From NCBI RefSeq assembly GCF_030272615.1, contig NC_081412.1:666978352-667042351 (forward strand): 64,000 bases of DNA, given 5' to 3'. Both the position numbers and the translations under genes were made by a program. Positions 23,168 through 36,244 of the stretch are shown here, in pieces; the stretch's first letter is position 1, and the number at the start of each line of letters is the position of its first letter. The stretch comes from Cryptomeria japonica. Its lineage: Eukaryota; Streptophyta; Pinopsida; Cupressales; Cupressaceae. The notes under the pieces were generated by a model. That model saw nothing but the letters and a program-made list of their open reading frames with translations. It made no database searches and was not told the origin of the DNA.

Positions 23168-25382
23168 CTCCCTCTTATTGAGGAAGGTGTTCTGCACAAT
23201 ACCTAACTTATCCTTGAAGAATAAAAACTTGTCCTTCACCAACGCCTTGGTTAGGATGTCTACTACATACTTGTCTATAGGAATGTATTGTAGGTTCACT
23301 ATCCCCTTTTGCACACAATCTCTAATAAAGTGGTACTTCATCTCAATGTGGTTTGACTTGTCATGAAACACTGGATTCTCAAAGAGTTTGATATAACTCT
23401 AATTATGATAGTAAATGATTGTTGGATCTATCTCTACATCAAAAAGCCCAGCTAGAAGTTTCTAAAGACAAATAGCCTCACATCCAACCATATTGGCTTC
23501 CATATACTCAACCTCTACAAAACTCGGTGCAACTACCTTTTGTTTCCTTCTATACTAAGAGATTGCTCCTGATCCTAAATCAAAACTACACCCTGAAGTT
23601 TTTTTCTTGTCAACTGTACTACCTATCCAATCTACATTGGTAAACCCTTCGAGCTTCACTCCATCATGCTGAATATACATTAGTCCATAATCAATTGTGT
23701 CTCAGAGATACCTCAAAACATGCTTCACAACTAACCAATGCACATGTTTATCCTCTACCATTAACTAAGTGAATTTACTACAAAAAAATATCTAGCAGTT
23801 AGTCATAGTGTTGACCAGGTACATGAGGGAGCCTATCAACTATCTGTATAAAGTTGGGTCCACTACATCTGATCTGGGAGTATCAATCTTCTTCCAATTG
23901 GTCACAAGTGGCATGGGCATGGGCTTATAGTCCTCCATTATGAAACATTTCAGAATATCAATTGTTTACTTCCCTTGTTCAAGGAATATTTCTCCCTCTT
24001 TTTTCCATACATCCAATCCCAGAAAGTAGTGCATCAATCCCAAGTCCTTCATCTCGAACTCTCTTGCAACATATCACTTTAAGTGTTCTATGATCTCCTT
24101 TGACCTTGTGAGAAATAGTTCATCAACATACAACACCAATATGATAGGTTGGTCCCTTACCTGAACATGGTGTAGATTCAAATCCTCCTCACTATTGGTG
24201 ATGCCCATAGTCTACAAGTAATTGTCAATATGTGCATACCATGTACCTCAAAGCCTTCTCATTGTTCTATGTAAATCTCTTCCTCAATCACTTAATTTAG
24301 GAAGGTCATCTTCATACTCATCTAGTGAATCCTCCAACCCATCTGTGTTGCTACAAAAATGATAGCCCTGATGGATGAGGACATGGCTACTGGACAAAAA
24401 TTCTCATCATAGTCAATCCCTTCCTTTTGAAGAAACCCCTTAGCCATAAATGAGAATTTGAACTTTTTCACACTACCAACTGCAACATGCTTAATCTTAT
24501 ACAACCATCTTTAACCCACCACAAACTTACCTTTTGGTCATGGCACTACCTCCCATACACTATTCTTCATGATGGAAGAATACTCTTCCACCATGGCATC
24601 TCTCCAAACCTGGGCTTAGATGCCTCCTAAAAGTTGGAAGGCTTCACCTCAATCAATTAACTCATAAGGACCACATACTTAGAATAATATTTAGGAGCCC
24701 TTTTTTTGTCTAATTTAATCTTGTGGATCACCAACATACTCCTAAGCCTCTCTCAGTGTTTTCTTAGCCACCATATTTATCCTCTTCCTAGTTATAGAAA
24801 AAATGAGGTTGGTGAATTATTTTTCGTTCCTTATGATCAACTTGCTCAGCCTACCTGATTTTCTCAGCAAATTTCATGATTAAACTTTGAGAAATGAATG
24901 TTGCTTCGACCATGGGTGCTTGCTCCTCTTCCTTCCTTAGGCTACTAGACTTTTAAAGAGACCTCTTCTCCTCTAACTTCACATCCCTATGTACAATTTT
25001 CTTCCTAAGAGTAGTAATTTAAACTCAATAGGCCTTGATGTTTCAATATACCCAACAAGGATACCCTTCTCAATAGTTGGTTCCAACTTGGCTCTCTTCT
25101 CTTGAGTAATATGATAATACACAAGGTATCCAAAGATGTGAATGTGCTCCAAATTTGGTTTCTTCCTAGTGAATGCCTCCTCCAGTGTCAACTTCCCCAA
25201 CATATTGTCTAGGCTCCTATTCTACAAGTATATGATAGTATTGCAAGCATCCGCCCATAAAAACCAAGACAGATCCTAATCATGGAGCATGGCCTTAGTT
25301 GCTCCAAGTATAGCCCTTTTTTTCTTTCAACAACCCCATTATATTAAGGGTTATATGAAATAGTCAATTCTCTCTTGATACT
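23168..25382 (-). pseudogene. copia-A pol: integrase C part, RT, RNase H
   Basis: Read right to left: integrase C-terminal part at 25203-24979 ('MLGKLTLEEAFTRKKP', 'HIFGYLVYYHI', 'LEPTIEKGILVGY'); RT start at 24504-24322 ('FMAKGFLQKEGIDYDENFCP', 'SSIRAIIFVATQMGWRIH'); the RT catalytic box near 24120-24135, which reads Y-V-D-E where copia normally has Y-V-D-D; and the RNase H end at 23371-23165 ('NHIEMKYHFIRDCVQKG', 'VVDILTKALVKDKFLFFKDK'). Numerous stops separate these pieces. The protein would copy and integrate the element; this copy cannot. Confidence 0.85.
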
Positions 25383-28300
25383 TGTTAGCGGATGGATTTT
25401 TCCTTTCTTCAAAATGATTAATTTCAAACTTTGGCACCTTCTTTTAAAGACAAAAGTTCAACTGAATAGTTGGGTAAGTGCAATATATACTACTTCCCTC
25501 TAAATTTTTCATAGGTACAGCTCCCTACATTAGTTATTAAGGGAATAATCTAATTAATTTTTAATTGGTATGCTTTTAACCTGAAAGCATATAAGGTTGC
25601 CTACTTCATTCTTAGATGAGAAGCTAATGATTTACACATATTTCAGAGAAAAATTAGTTTCCTAAACGCTTCAACACGAGAGATAGAAGTGACTGAAACA
25701 AAGTTCAGAACACCAGTTTAACAGTTCATAAAAAAAACAGATAAGAGAGACCAAGTCTGTCTTCAAGCACATATCTTTTAAAATCTCATAGGAAGGAGTC
25801 CCATAAAAATAATAATATTCTGCATTGGAAAGGCGATCACTGTTGTTTGATTAGATCAATATATGCAAAGATATACCACTACACAGATTCAAAACTCAAA
25901 GGTTTTCCTTCTCCCAAAAACAGTATGATCTTTTATATATATATATATCTTATGTGACAAAGACACAACAATACATGTATAAATCCTTTTCAATTTCAGA
26001 TCCTTAAATTCTGATGACTTCCTTCAACAAAATAGAGCTTTTAAAAACAAAAGAAAACTAAGTAGAACTAACCAAAATTCTAAACAAAATCTAACCCTTA
26101 TTCCCTCTATCTTAATCTAATTTATAGTCTTTAGAACATAGGAGGTCTCCCTGAAAACTTGACCTCCTCTAAATCAGTTATGAAAACTAACAAAGTATAT
26201 TTGGGACAGATGTCCCAAAGTCATTTGCATAAGCATGAAAACTACATAAAAACAGAGCCTTAATCAATGCATTATGCTTCTTTCTCATCATCATCTTCTC
26301 CTCCACTTTCCTAGGCATCGTGGGCAGTTGCAAGTTCCTGGACTATTGATTCATTCGGAGTTTTCATAGTGTTGAGTTTTGCCTTCACAACTTCTTTGTT
26401 CCATCTGTGCTTCAACATCTTTTCAACATGTTTCGGTAACTGATCGTTACCAATAAACATCATGGACTCGATCCGGGCGACCCATGTTATATCCTTAGGG
26501 GTGAAATTGCCTTTAGCTCTAATTTTCTCCTTGTATAGCTTGAAAACCTTTACTACATCCTACATGTTCATCTTGCAAATCCCCAACTGCCAATCGAAGT
26601 CAGGATTAACCACTTTGTTGTCCTCAACTAAACTACATTGGAGATCCTGAAGTTCATACACAGAAGTCTTGGCATCAGAAATCATAGATTTGAAGGTGAG
26701 CACCCACCACATTATGGTCTTCTTCAACACAAAGAGTTGGCATTCATCTGTTACCAACTTGATTGAATGCTCTGTCAGGAATCAGGTAACTCCATACTCT
26801 TCTATTTTCGTGAATATCAACAAGACATTCTCCCATTTATGTTCCTCTTTCTCCCATGGCAAAGTTTGGTTTTGAACTTTTGCAATGAGGCTCTGCATCT
26901 CATTACATAACTTCCAGGAGTTCATGATATACTTTTCTCCATCTTTAATTATTCCTTCGATCCATCTCTCCACGGCCTCTGCAATGTTTTTAGCCCATTG
27001 AACCTGACTCATTAGCTTTTTATTTTTTGGTGAAGTAGGATCAAAGTTCTCTGTAGCATGGGATATAGAAAGTGCTCTGAAGCAACCAATGTTATCAATG
27101 AACTGAGCAAGAATGCTTATATGCTGCTTTAGCTCTCTCTTTTCTCACCCATCTTTCTCTGACCTGGTGAGTATTTTCTTTGCCGATACCTGGAAGAAAT
27201 GATTATCTGAGTCCCTACTCATGTTTCCTAGCTCCACCTTAGTTATCTCAAAATCTTTTGCACTGGCTTCCTTGTTTTCATCCTTAGGCTTGTATGAGGC
27301 AATTTCAGCAACCCACTTTCCGGTTCCTTCATCATTATCCAGTCGAGCAGCTGTTTTGAGCCTTTTTAGATTGGGGCCCTTCTCTGTGTACTTAACAACC
27401 ATATCTTGAATTGGAATAGTTACGGGAATGAAATTCTACTTTTTGATTACCAAAGTGGTTGGCCACTTAGGGGTTGCACTGGAACTGGTTAGTCCCTTGA
27501 CCACTTTGGGGGGTGGTGTCAAAGCTATGGTAACTACATGGGAATCCATGGTATGGATGATGTCACTGTCAAGATCTTCAACATCAAATATCTGAGCGTC
27601 AAGAATCTTATCCTTCATCTCTATATCCTTGGTTTGGTCCATCCTTCTTTGGGCAGCACTTCGTGACCTTTTATGTCGAGGAGTAGAGAAGTCCAAAGTC
27701 AAATTAGACTTGTGCCTAATGTGAGACAGCCTTTTATCCTTACCTGCATGAATAGGCATAGAAGTATTATTAGAAAAATGCTTAGGTGAACGCAGGGAAA
27801 CTTCACTATTTCTCATAGAGTTAGACTTGGAGCCTAATTTCGATGCTTTCTTCCTTTCAACCCACTCCACGGTTCTCTCCAAAACCCTTTTTTTTTTTAG
27901 TTGTAGATCATCCTCCTCTTCCTCATCCTAGTTGATACAGGACACCTCAGTTTCAGCTAGGGCTAAGTATCCTGGTTCAAACAGTTCTAGATAATCCTCT
28001 TCAAGCCCATTTATGTCTATATTTATCTGTAGTGAAATGACTTGATGCAACACCATTCTCATGTTTCCCCTTTTGAACACCTTGAGTTCATCACTGTAAT
28101 CCTCCCAGTAGTCCTCTAATTGTGGAATTGGGAGATATGGCATTATTCCAAGACTTCGGGAGAAACCCTTGTTATCAAAGCCTTTCCTTTCATGGTATAG
28201 GGGAAAATTGAAGTTTTTTAGGTCCGCTCCAATACTCAAAGCATCCGACATTGAACTGTAGGATAGCAAGCCCAACTGAATAGGAAAATGACTCTCCCAT

Positions 28301-30335
28301 TGATCCCTAGGTAGAGCCTTTTTAATCACAGTAGCCAACTGTCTACAAATCTCTCCTAAAACAAAACAATCTGAACAAAAATGAGGAAGCTTGAAGGGCT
28401 TTTCCTCAAAACTGCCAACCCTTATGTAGCAAAAGCACAAGAATTGGATAAAGAAGCTGCCAAATCTCTTCACCAATGCCTGTGCATCCTTAGACATTCT
28501 CTTGGTTTTAATACTCTTAAATTCATAACACAAATCTCCAAGGAAGGCGTTGTGCATCCTTCTAAAATCTTGCAAGGCATTATCCTTTTGCAACATAGGA
28601 TAAAAATCATATACAGAGACCTCGTCCTCATTAGGTTGTCTAGGTATTCCAACTATCTCCTTAACACATGCCAAACAATATATAAGATATGAGGACATGA
28701 AGAAATTATGTTTAAACTGTTTGGCCATACTTACCTTCTCCCTCATGGAATCGGCAATCAGCTCTGCCCATTCGAGGTATTACTTCCCCTCTAATACTAG
28801 CTGCACATAGCAATAAATCCAGTCGTCGAAACTGTAGGCTTCCGCAGAGCCTCTGACCCAATGTAATAGTAACATGATGTCATGAATATGAGGAAGCATA
28901 TGATTCTTGTTGGGATTCTTGGGCAATCTAGACCCCCCCCATTGGGGAACCTTCAACCAATATTTTGCTAGATTATTTCGGTGCCCGGTTCTATCTGCGT
29001 TGAGCTCACTAATTGACTGGGTGGGAGAGAAGTTCGAGAATGGGTAATCAAGTAGCTTGAAAATAGAAGAAATTCCCTCACGGTTAATGGCAAGGAGGGT
29101 TTCACCATTGTCTCTCCTGATGGTTTCGGAAACTGGATCATACCTAGCAATACATTCCCTAACCAATTTTGGGCAAGAGATAGCTGGGGGAAAGGCTACC
29201 GCCTCTATGAGACTATTACTTAGAATTTCCACTCCAAAGGAACCATCAATCTCCTTGAACACCCTCTCCTTTAAAACTTCAAGATTTTCCCCTTTTATGT
29301 CTGTATCACTATGGGTTCTGTACATGCAAGACTAAAAACTTCCCAAAAAGGTGCAGTGTGGACTTCATAATGCATAAATAACAAGCCTTATTTTCTCAGC
29401 AAAACTTACTACGAGAGAAGAAAAGCAGGTAAAATTTACTGGAGAGGACAGGAAATGGACTCACCTTCACAATCGAGAGCAATCAGATGACTACCAGCAA
29501 ACAAACCTTCTATCCAAGAAAAATAACTCTGCAGCGATGAGGAACAAATTTTTAGAGAATTAATTCTTTCATACCTTATAGAAAAAGCAATAATACGGAC
29601 TTATTAAGTGCAGTAATTCCAATCTTCAGTTTAAGTGTGTTGAGCTAGTGGATTGGACCTCGCACGCACGCATTGAATGCATGGTGATGTTTTTGAAATA
29701 ACCGCCAGTTCTCGAAATGATTACTTTCCTTGAAAACTTAAACAGTTGACGTCACCCAAGATATGGTTCACCTTCCTTATATTTTGGCAATAAGTGCACC
29801 ATCAAATATTTGTGGGACCCACCAGTTTTGAACATGCATGAACATTCTAAATAGACTTCACTGAGGTTCAAGTAGTTCAAGGTGTACACCGTGCCCAGGA
29901 AAACTCTCTTCTGAAAGGAGGTAACCTATGTCAAGTGATGTTGACCATTTGAACTGTGTTGAACATGTTGAACATGTCTGAACCGCTTGAACTAGGTTCA
30001 AAGAGTTCAATGCCCAAAGAGAGATGATGTAACACATTACCAGGAATGACCAATAAAAGAACCGCTGCGAAACACATTGAGTAAATGTTAGTAGGAAAAC
30101 CTCCTAGACACCTAAGAACCTGCAAAACCTAAATGAACCTGATGAACTTGGTTCAAAGTAGTTAAATGAGTTCAAGGGGTTCAATCGACCATTAAAACTT
30201 GGCATTTTTTATTTAAAGACAATCTACAAGTGGATTAAGGGTTTGAACTGAGGAGTTCTAAGAAAGGCGAGGACTTCGAATAAAATTTTAAAGGGTAATT
30301 TACTCTTATTATGAAGGACAAATGATGCAGTAACA
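25383..30335 (-). repeat. 3' LTR of gypsy-2
   Basis: Left copy of the 5-kb repeat; it abuts copia-A integrase at 25382 and the end of the internal region at 30336. It includes a short (TA)n at about 25934-25949, the ORF remnant 29368-26272 and a GTTCAA-rich segment at about 29840-30195. Confidence 0.9.
26272..29368 (-). pseudogene. LTR-resident ORF, 3' LTR copy (unknown function)
   Basis: From 29325 to the terminal TAA at 26272-26274 the minus strand stays in one frame (about 1,018 codons) with seven in-frame stops: 28780, 27928, 27436, 27145, 26782, 26560 and one near 26311. The probable original ATG (29366-29368, MKSTLHLF) is put out of frame by a small deletion near 29310-29325. The N part is globular ('GETLLAINREGISSIFKLLD', 'HIHDIMLLLHWVRGSAEAY'). 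A middle part (28746-27928) has 'MSSYLIYCLACVKEI' and 'FKLPHFCSDCFVLGEICR'. A basic Ser/Arg-rich segment is at 27882-27600, and the C part has 'WVAEIASYKPKDENKEAS' and ends in an acidic tail (ESGGEDDDEKEA). No retroelement enzymatic motif is seen and I do not recognise a family. Confidence 0.7.
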
Positions 30336-30741
30336 TTGGCTCTGACTGGGGATTGCATTTTGCGAAGAAGAATGCAAAGAACTCTAAATCTCTGGTTTCA
30401 CATAGCCAAAAATAGATAGGGGAACAAAGAAGACTCACACCTAAATAGACACTAAACAAAACACCTAAGCTACTATATACAGGAATTCTTGACCACAGGA
30501 TGTATAGTTTGTAGAGCTTGAGATCTTGCCCATTATAGGTATAGGGCATAACCATTCTATCGAAATAGCTGAGTCTAAAAGCATTTTGTCCCACCACTTC
30601 ACAGATCTTGAATGGGCCTTTCCATAATGAGTCAAATTTACCATGAGCACCCTTTAGTTCTTTCCTTTTATCCCATAACAGTACTTCATCTCCTTTAAGG
30701 AAACATCTTGGTCGAGTTCGCATGTCAAAGATCCTCTTCAC
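30336..30741 (-). pseudogene. gypsy-2 integrase C-terminal extension and 3' internal end
   Basis: Contains 'FLKGDEVLLWDKRKELKGAH' and 'LWKGPFKICEVVGQNAFRL' (about 30690-30560), the GPF/Y-type DNA-binding module that follows the catalytic core of Ty3 integrases. It is in the same frame as the core but separated from it by stops near 30752-30834. The frame ends near 30482. The remainder to the 3' LTR (30336-30480) is non-coding, and no clear polypurine tract is seen beside the LTR. Confidence 0.75.
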
Positions 30742-30831
30742 TCTGTTCTAATGCTCTATAATTGTGTCCACTAGCATCTCTCTTTCTTCATCCAACTTCA
30801 TTAGATACATGACCCGCTTTTCTAGAGCATT

Positions 30832-31770
30832 CTAAAAAAAGGAATCTTCAATTACTGTTTGAAGTTTGGCTGCCGACAATTCCAGGGTTAAAGAAATTTT
30901 TGCGCCAATCCCATATACAAGCTCAAAAGGTGCCATTTCGATGGCTCTTTTAGGCATAATTTTGTTTGCCCATAAGGCCTCATATACCTTCTTATGCCAA
31001 TTTTGAGCATTTTCATCAACCAGCTTCTTCATAATCGCTATCAAGTTCTTGTTGCTTGATTCTGCCAGTCCATTACCCTGTGGAAAGTAATCAGAAGAAT
31101 GTGAGAGAGTAATTTGATGTTCATAGAAAAACATAATTAGTTCTTCAGAGGAGAAATACGATGCATTATCTGCAACAATCTTTTGAGGAACCCCAAAACG
31201 GACCAGAATGTAATCCTTGAGAAAGTTACACACAATCTCTGAATTCACCTTTTTAGTAGGAATAGCCTCCACCCACTTGGTAAAATAATCGGTTGTTGTC
31301 AAAATGTACATATGACCAGCATTGGAATGAGGATTTATTGGCCCAATGAAATCAATACCACATTGTTTAAAGGGCTCATCTATTACCACAGGCCTTAAAG
31401 GCAGAGCCGCTAGATGTGGTTTCCTGGAAAAGAGTTGGCATTTTGCACATTCCTTAACATAAACATACGCATCTCGAAACATGTCAGGCCAATAAAAGAA
31501 ATTCCTTAGAATCTTAAAGGCAGTCACAAAGGAGGAGAAATGCTCGTCACAGGCTTCATCATGATAAACTTCCAGAAGCTTTTGTTGTTGAGGCTTATCC
31601 ACACACCTTAAGTAAGTACCATCCAAACCTTTTTTGTATAGGACATCTTGCCAAATAACATACTTAGCAGCTTTTAACTTAAAATTCCTTTGTTCCTTTG
31701 CTAACAAATGACTTGGGCAGCTGTTGTAAGTCAAATAGTAGGCCACATCAGAAAACCATGTATCTTGCAA
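30832..31770 (-). pseudogene. gypsy-2 integrase core
   Basis: 312-codon open frame without an internal stop. The N-terminal zinc-binding motif is degraded ('YHDEACDEHF' with 'CAKCQ'). The catalytic core keeps all three acidic residues: D in 'GIDFIGPINPHS', D in 'VADNASYFSS' and E in 'GNGLAESSNKNL', with 35 residues between the last two. This is the best preserved enzyme of the element. It would insert the cDNA into chromosomes but is now separated from RT by a frame change. Confidence 0.85.
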
Positions 31771-31843
31771 TCTAATAAAGGGTCAATGGTAACTCTTTTT
31801 TTGCTTCCATCTCATTTTCCGCTATCAATTTGCATAAGCCTTG

Positions 31844-33134
31844 TCATTTTACTGTCCTTGTAGGGCGAATGTCTAGATCATATTCTTGGATTTTTGTTAC
31901 CCATGTCGCTCTTTTATTGAGTCCAACTTCTTGTTGAGTTAGAATGCTTTTCACTGCAAAATCTGGAACAAATACCATAGCATGAGAGTGCAAAATGTAA
32001 TACCGAAATTGTTTCATAGCTTTGACCACAGCAAAGGCTTGTTTCTTTGAGAGCGAATACTTAAGCTCATGTTTCTTGAGTGGAACGCTCATGAACACTA
32101 TAGGTGCTTCAATCCCAACTTCATCCATTTGTAATAGTATTCCAAACATTGTATGTTCTGAGGCATAGCAGTATATAATGAAATCCTTTTTGAAATCCGG
32201 GTTGATGAGAGTTGGCGCATTAGCAACTGAACTCTTGATTCTTTCAAAATCTTCTTTGGCTTCTTCAGTCCATTTGAAAGGATGCCTTTCGCTCAATAGG
32301 CTGATGATGTGTTTGGTAGTTTCTACAAATTCTGGTAAGAACCTTCTTAAGAAATTCACCTAGCCGAAGAAAGACCTTACTCTAGTCCGATTTGAAGGTA
32401 AGCTGAGACGTTGAATTACATTGACTCTCTCGGGATCAATCTTGACTCCTTCTTTTGAAACGATGTACCCCAATAATTTGCCCTCAGTTACACAGAAAAC
32501 CAACTTCTTTGGGTTCAAGGAGATTCCATGCTCTCGACAGCGCTGCAGAACTGCCCTCAGATCCTTGAGATGATTCTTCCTCTCTTTAGAAAACACTATC
32601 AGGTCATCCAGGTAAACAACAATAATTTTGTCCCGAAAAATCCTTAAAAGAAGATTCCATAACCCTTTGAAAGGTTTCTCTAGCATTTATCAAACCAAAT
32701 GGCATATGATTATATGCGAATTTTCCCCATGGAGTGATGAATGTTGTCTTCTATTGTTCATTCTTTACAATGCTAATTTGATTGTAACCAGAAAAACCGT
32801 CTAACATTGACATCATTTCTGACCCAAATACTGTCTGCAAAATATGATCCATATTGGGTAAGGCATAGTTATCCTTAAGACTTGCCTGATTCAGATTGCA
32901 AAAATCCACACAAATCCGAATTTCCCCATTCTTCTTCCTCACAGGCACAATATTGGCTACCCAAGTAGAGTGATGAATTGGATACATGATTCTGGCTTTA
33001 AGCATTTTATCGACCTCTTTAAAGATTGCGTCTGCCATCATGGGGTTGAAATTTCTCAATTTTTGTCTGAAAGGAGAAACACCAGGCTTCAACGGAATTT
33101 GATGTTGAAAATGCCCATCCCTAAACTCCTTCAA
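31844..33134 (-). pseudogene. gypsy-2 reverse transcriptase and classical RNase H
   Basis: RT begins with 'HQIPLKPGVSPFRQKLRNFN' and 'RICVDFCNLNQASLKDNYAL' (33134-32751), continues through 'MPFGL' and reaches the catalytic box VVYLDDLIVFS at about 32615 in another frame (32686-32360). The following RNase H (32359-31844) aligns by position but has lost the expected acidic residues: 'YCYASEH' where D-A-S is usual, and 'KKQAFAVVKAM' where K-E-A is usual. That agrees with its reduction to a connecting domain in Tat-like elements that carry a second RNase H. One frame change and one stop (32749) break the gene. Confidence 0.85.
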
Positions 33135-33191
33135 ATCATCATAGGACCAAGCGAATACATCAATGTATTCCTTCAGTAGCGCACCGAGTAT

Positions 33192-33512
33192 TCATTTTTC
33201 CTCAAGAGAGCAACATTTGCTAATTGTTACCACTTTAGGATTAGACTCGTCTCCCAGATTTATCTTCTCACAACTTCCTTTCCCGTCATCCTCAGGGGCT
33301 TTCTTGCCTATGAATGCATCATTTCGGGTGAAAAACCTCTCTAGAGTCACTAGCCCTTTCAGAATTTTGTTCCCTTTAAGCTGAATGAAATTGTCTGCAG
33401 GATCAACACCCAAATCCGAACTAAATTCCTTGAAACTATCTTCAAAACCTTCAAAATATGATTGGGAGAATGAATGAGCGCACTCTAGAAAGTCTTTGAT
33501 TTGAGCATCCAT
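33192..33512 (-). pseudogene. gypsy-2 linker between extra RNase H and RT
   Basis: 106-codon open stretch, acidic N part ('MDAQIKDFLECAHSFSQ') and a Lys/Glu-rich C part ('GKKAPEDDGKGSCEKINLGD') leading in frame into the RT region ('YIDVFAWSYDDLKEF'). It is pol polyprotein and not a separate gene; no known domain is seen. Confidence 0.5.
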
Positions 33513-33521
33513 ATCAAATAC

Positions 33522-33995
33522 TTACCAATAGTTTACATTATCAGGGACGCTAGGCCTATAAATCATTTCAATCCTGTAAGAACCATCCTTAAAGTCTGGG
33601 TGCGGTAACAAAAGAGAAGCCGAAACAGCCAACGAATCCGCCCTAGCATTTTGATCCCTTGATATAGCTTCAATTGAGAAAGCATAAAAAAAATCTATCT
33701 CATCCCAAACCCTATTTCTATAGTGTTTCAATCTATCATTCTTAACTAAATAGACATTTCTTACCTATCTGACAATCAGCTCCGCATCCCCCTTAACCTT
33801 GAGCAATTTAATACCTTTACACTTGGCTTCATTTAATCCCAACAGTAATGCCTCGTACTCCGCAGTATTATTAGTATTCTTAAAATCCAACTTGAAAGAA
33901 AAAGGAAAAATATTACCATTAGGGGACATCAAAACTACCCCTGCTCCAGAGCCAGAGTTGGTTCAACTTCCGTCAAATTCCATCTGCCACAATCT
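33522..33995 (-). pseudogene. gypsy-2 extra (archaeal-like) RNase H, placed before RT
   Basis: All four catalytic acids of an RNase H fold are visible: D in 'QMEFDGS' (about 33970), E in 'NTAEYEALLLGLNEAKC', D in 'KGDAELIV' and D in 'ARADSLAVSA' (about 33625). A stop (TGA) directly follows FDGS and another lies near 33770. Tat-lineage Ty3 elements are known to carry a second, archaeal-like RNase H. Here it sits between the protease and RT, while gypsy-1 in this same window has it after the classical RNase H. It would remove RNA from the RNA-DNA hybrid. Confidence 0.75.
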
Positions 33996-34149
33996 GCCAT
34001 GTTCATCAACTGCTTCTTCAAGTTCTTCTTTGCCAGGTGCAAGGATTGGATAGTTTCCAAATTCACATTCTAGGAACAGAATCTGAGCTTTAGGGTTATC
34101 AGAAGGAAAGACGGTATACTTATTTTTCGGTTCAGGTTCAAGCTTGATT

Positions 34150-34718
34150 TTTTGTTTCCCAAGTGGAATAATAGCTTCTGACCAGTCCATCTTGATTTCA
34201 CCCCTAATTTCCTTACAGAAATTTCTACTTAAAAGCATCCCATAACTTGTAGGAATGTCAGCAACCAAAATAGTCAATTTTACCCTTTTATCAAGACATG
34301 TTGCTAGCACTGCTTGAGTATCCTTTACCTATCTGACAAGAGGGACCTGCTTCCCATCCATTGAATAAAATCTCCCAAATGTCTTAGTGAGTGTTAAACC
34401 TAAAGACCTAGCAACAGACGAAGGCATTATGTTATCTGATGCTCCTAAATCTATTATACAATTGCTAAGCTTCTAACCATTCAAGAGAAGGGATATGTAA
34501 AAAGGTTCAGGTTTCGGAACCTCAATGTCAAGCCTATCTTCAAGATTATGGAAAGCATAGGGATTAACCAAATCAGTAGAAGGGCACGAAACAAATGTAG
34601 GTTTTTCAGTAATAAACAAATCACTATTCCCCACACATTCATGCACTGAGGACTCCAAAGAAGAGTCTCCTTTTACATACTTGACCAATTTGTCTAGTTC
34701 CTTCGGGTTCAGTTTCAA
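34150..34718 (-). pseudogene. gypsy-2 aspartic protease
   Basis: The active-site region reads 'NCIIDLGASDNIMPSSVARS' (about 34465-34405), the D-L-G-A-S form usual for many plant Ty3 proteases, followed by 'LTILVADIPTSYGMLLSRNF' (about 34285-34220), the conserved hydrophobic strand and Gly/Arg segment. It would cut the gag-pol precursor. In-frame stops at about 34471 and 34330 interrupt it. Confidence 0.75.
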
Positions 34719-34931
34719 ATATTCAGTAGTGAAAAGTTGAACAATTTAAGCTTTACAAAATTCAATTATGTCAAAGGAGGAGGAAGAAGAAGAGCTATTT
34801 TTATTTTCATGATTTCTTTGCAAAATCTTAACTTCGGGAGTCTTTGCATGAGAGGGAAAACTATTACTTGTGGAGTCTTTACCTTTGAAATTAGCTCCAA
34901 AAGGGTTCATAGAAGGGACATACTAGGAAGT

Positions 34932-36244
34932 TCATTGATTCCTTGTAAGGATTGCACACGTAGGATCTTCAAGAGTTTCCAAAATATTACCACCTCTTTC
35001 TAAATCTGACTCATATTCGAGGTAGAATGATCCAAAGTGACCAGGTGCCTCTTGAATTTTCTCTGCTTCAGTGAACTCACCTAGTTCATCCTTTGTGTTT
35101 TTCATTTGAACATGTCTTATCATATCAGGACAAGAACTCCCATCATGGTATGTAGTGAGGTGAAAAGAGCACATAGCACCCTTGTCAGGAGGGGCCTCTA
35201 TTTGCAATCTTTGCGGAGCAGCAGGCAATTGCAAAGATCGTCCATAGTTATACTGGTTTGGGGTTTTTCTGCTTATATCTTGATAGGGTTGTGGGTAGGA
35301 AACTCCGGGCTTTGGTATCTTCCTCTTCAAAGCAATCATATCATTGACTAGTCATTGAACAACTGGGTCAATTGAGGAGGTGGATGCCTGGGGTTGACCT
35401 TGCGGAATTTGCACATCCTTTCTCCATTTCCTGACTGTTATTAGATCATCTTCAAGTTGTATAGCTTCATTTTGCGCAATCTCAAGATCAGTCGGCCTAT
35501 TTCTTCTGAGGTGGAAACCAACGTCGGGAGGCATGGAGTTTATAAATAAACATTGTTGATTGTCAGCGGTTGGTCTTTTAGCTAGAGGGATTTTATAAAT
35601 AATCTTATTATACCTGGCTACATAGTCCCTCATTGGCTCATGAATTTCTTTTTTCATTTGTGTGAGCTGAGCCAGTAGCGAGTGCTCATCATCAGCACTC
35701 TTGAACCGTTTCTCAAAAGCATTTTTCATTATTTGCCAATCAGTTATAGATCCCGCTCGCAGATGACTAAACCAATCTGCTACCCCTCAGTAAGAGTTTG
35801 AGCAAAAAGCCTAACAACCACATCCTCATACTGTACTGCCAGTATCCCTGTAGCTACATTAAAAGAATTCAAGTGTTCTTCAACTAAGACTTTTCAATCC
35901 CCATTATGCTTAGGTAAAACATCCGTCACCCCTTTTGGAAGTGGATTATGGGCTTTGAGGCCAAAAGGTCCGACAGCGGCACCCCATGGTTGGGCAATAA
36001 TGAACATAGGGTAAATAGTTACAAGAGGAGGGGCCTGAACTCCAGTAAGTGTTAATGCTTGCTAGGGGCTTGAAGAGGAAGGTATAGAAGTGGTTCTGAT
36101 AGGAGAGGAAGGTCTACTTTTAGCGTTCCTTTTGGGAGTGAAATTTGTGGCAAATGATAACCCTTGCAATTCTTCAAAATAATTATCAATTACTCCCTCT
36201 CTCCTTTGCGATCTGGTGTAAGGACGAGAATCCAGTGTTGTCAC
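34932..36244 (-). pseudogene. gypsy-2 gag
   Basis: Starts near 36244 ('MTTLDSRPYTRSQRREGVID'), 180 bases inside the internal region. The gag core is at 35729-35352 ('MKNAFEKRFKSADDEHSLLA', 'LTQMKKEIHEPMRDYVARYN', 'INSMPPDVGFHLRRNRPTDL'). The C part (35339-34932) has 'CSFHLTTYHDGSSCPDM', a C-x2-H...H-x4-C like nucleocapsid motif. The first segment is in another frame from the rest. It would form the particle and package RNA. Confidence 0.8.
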
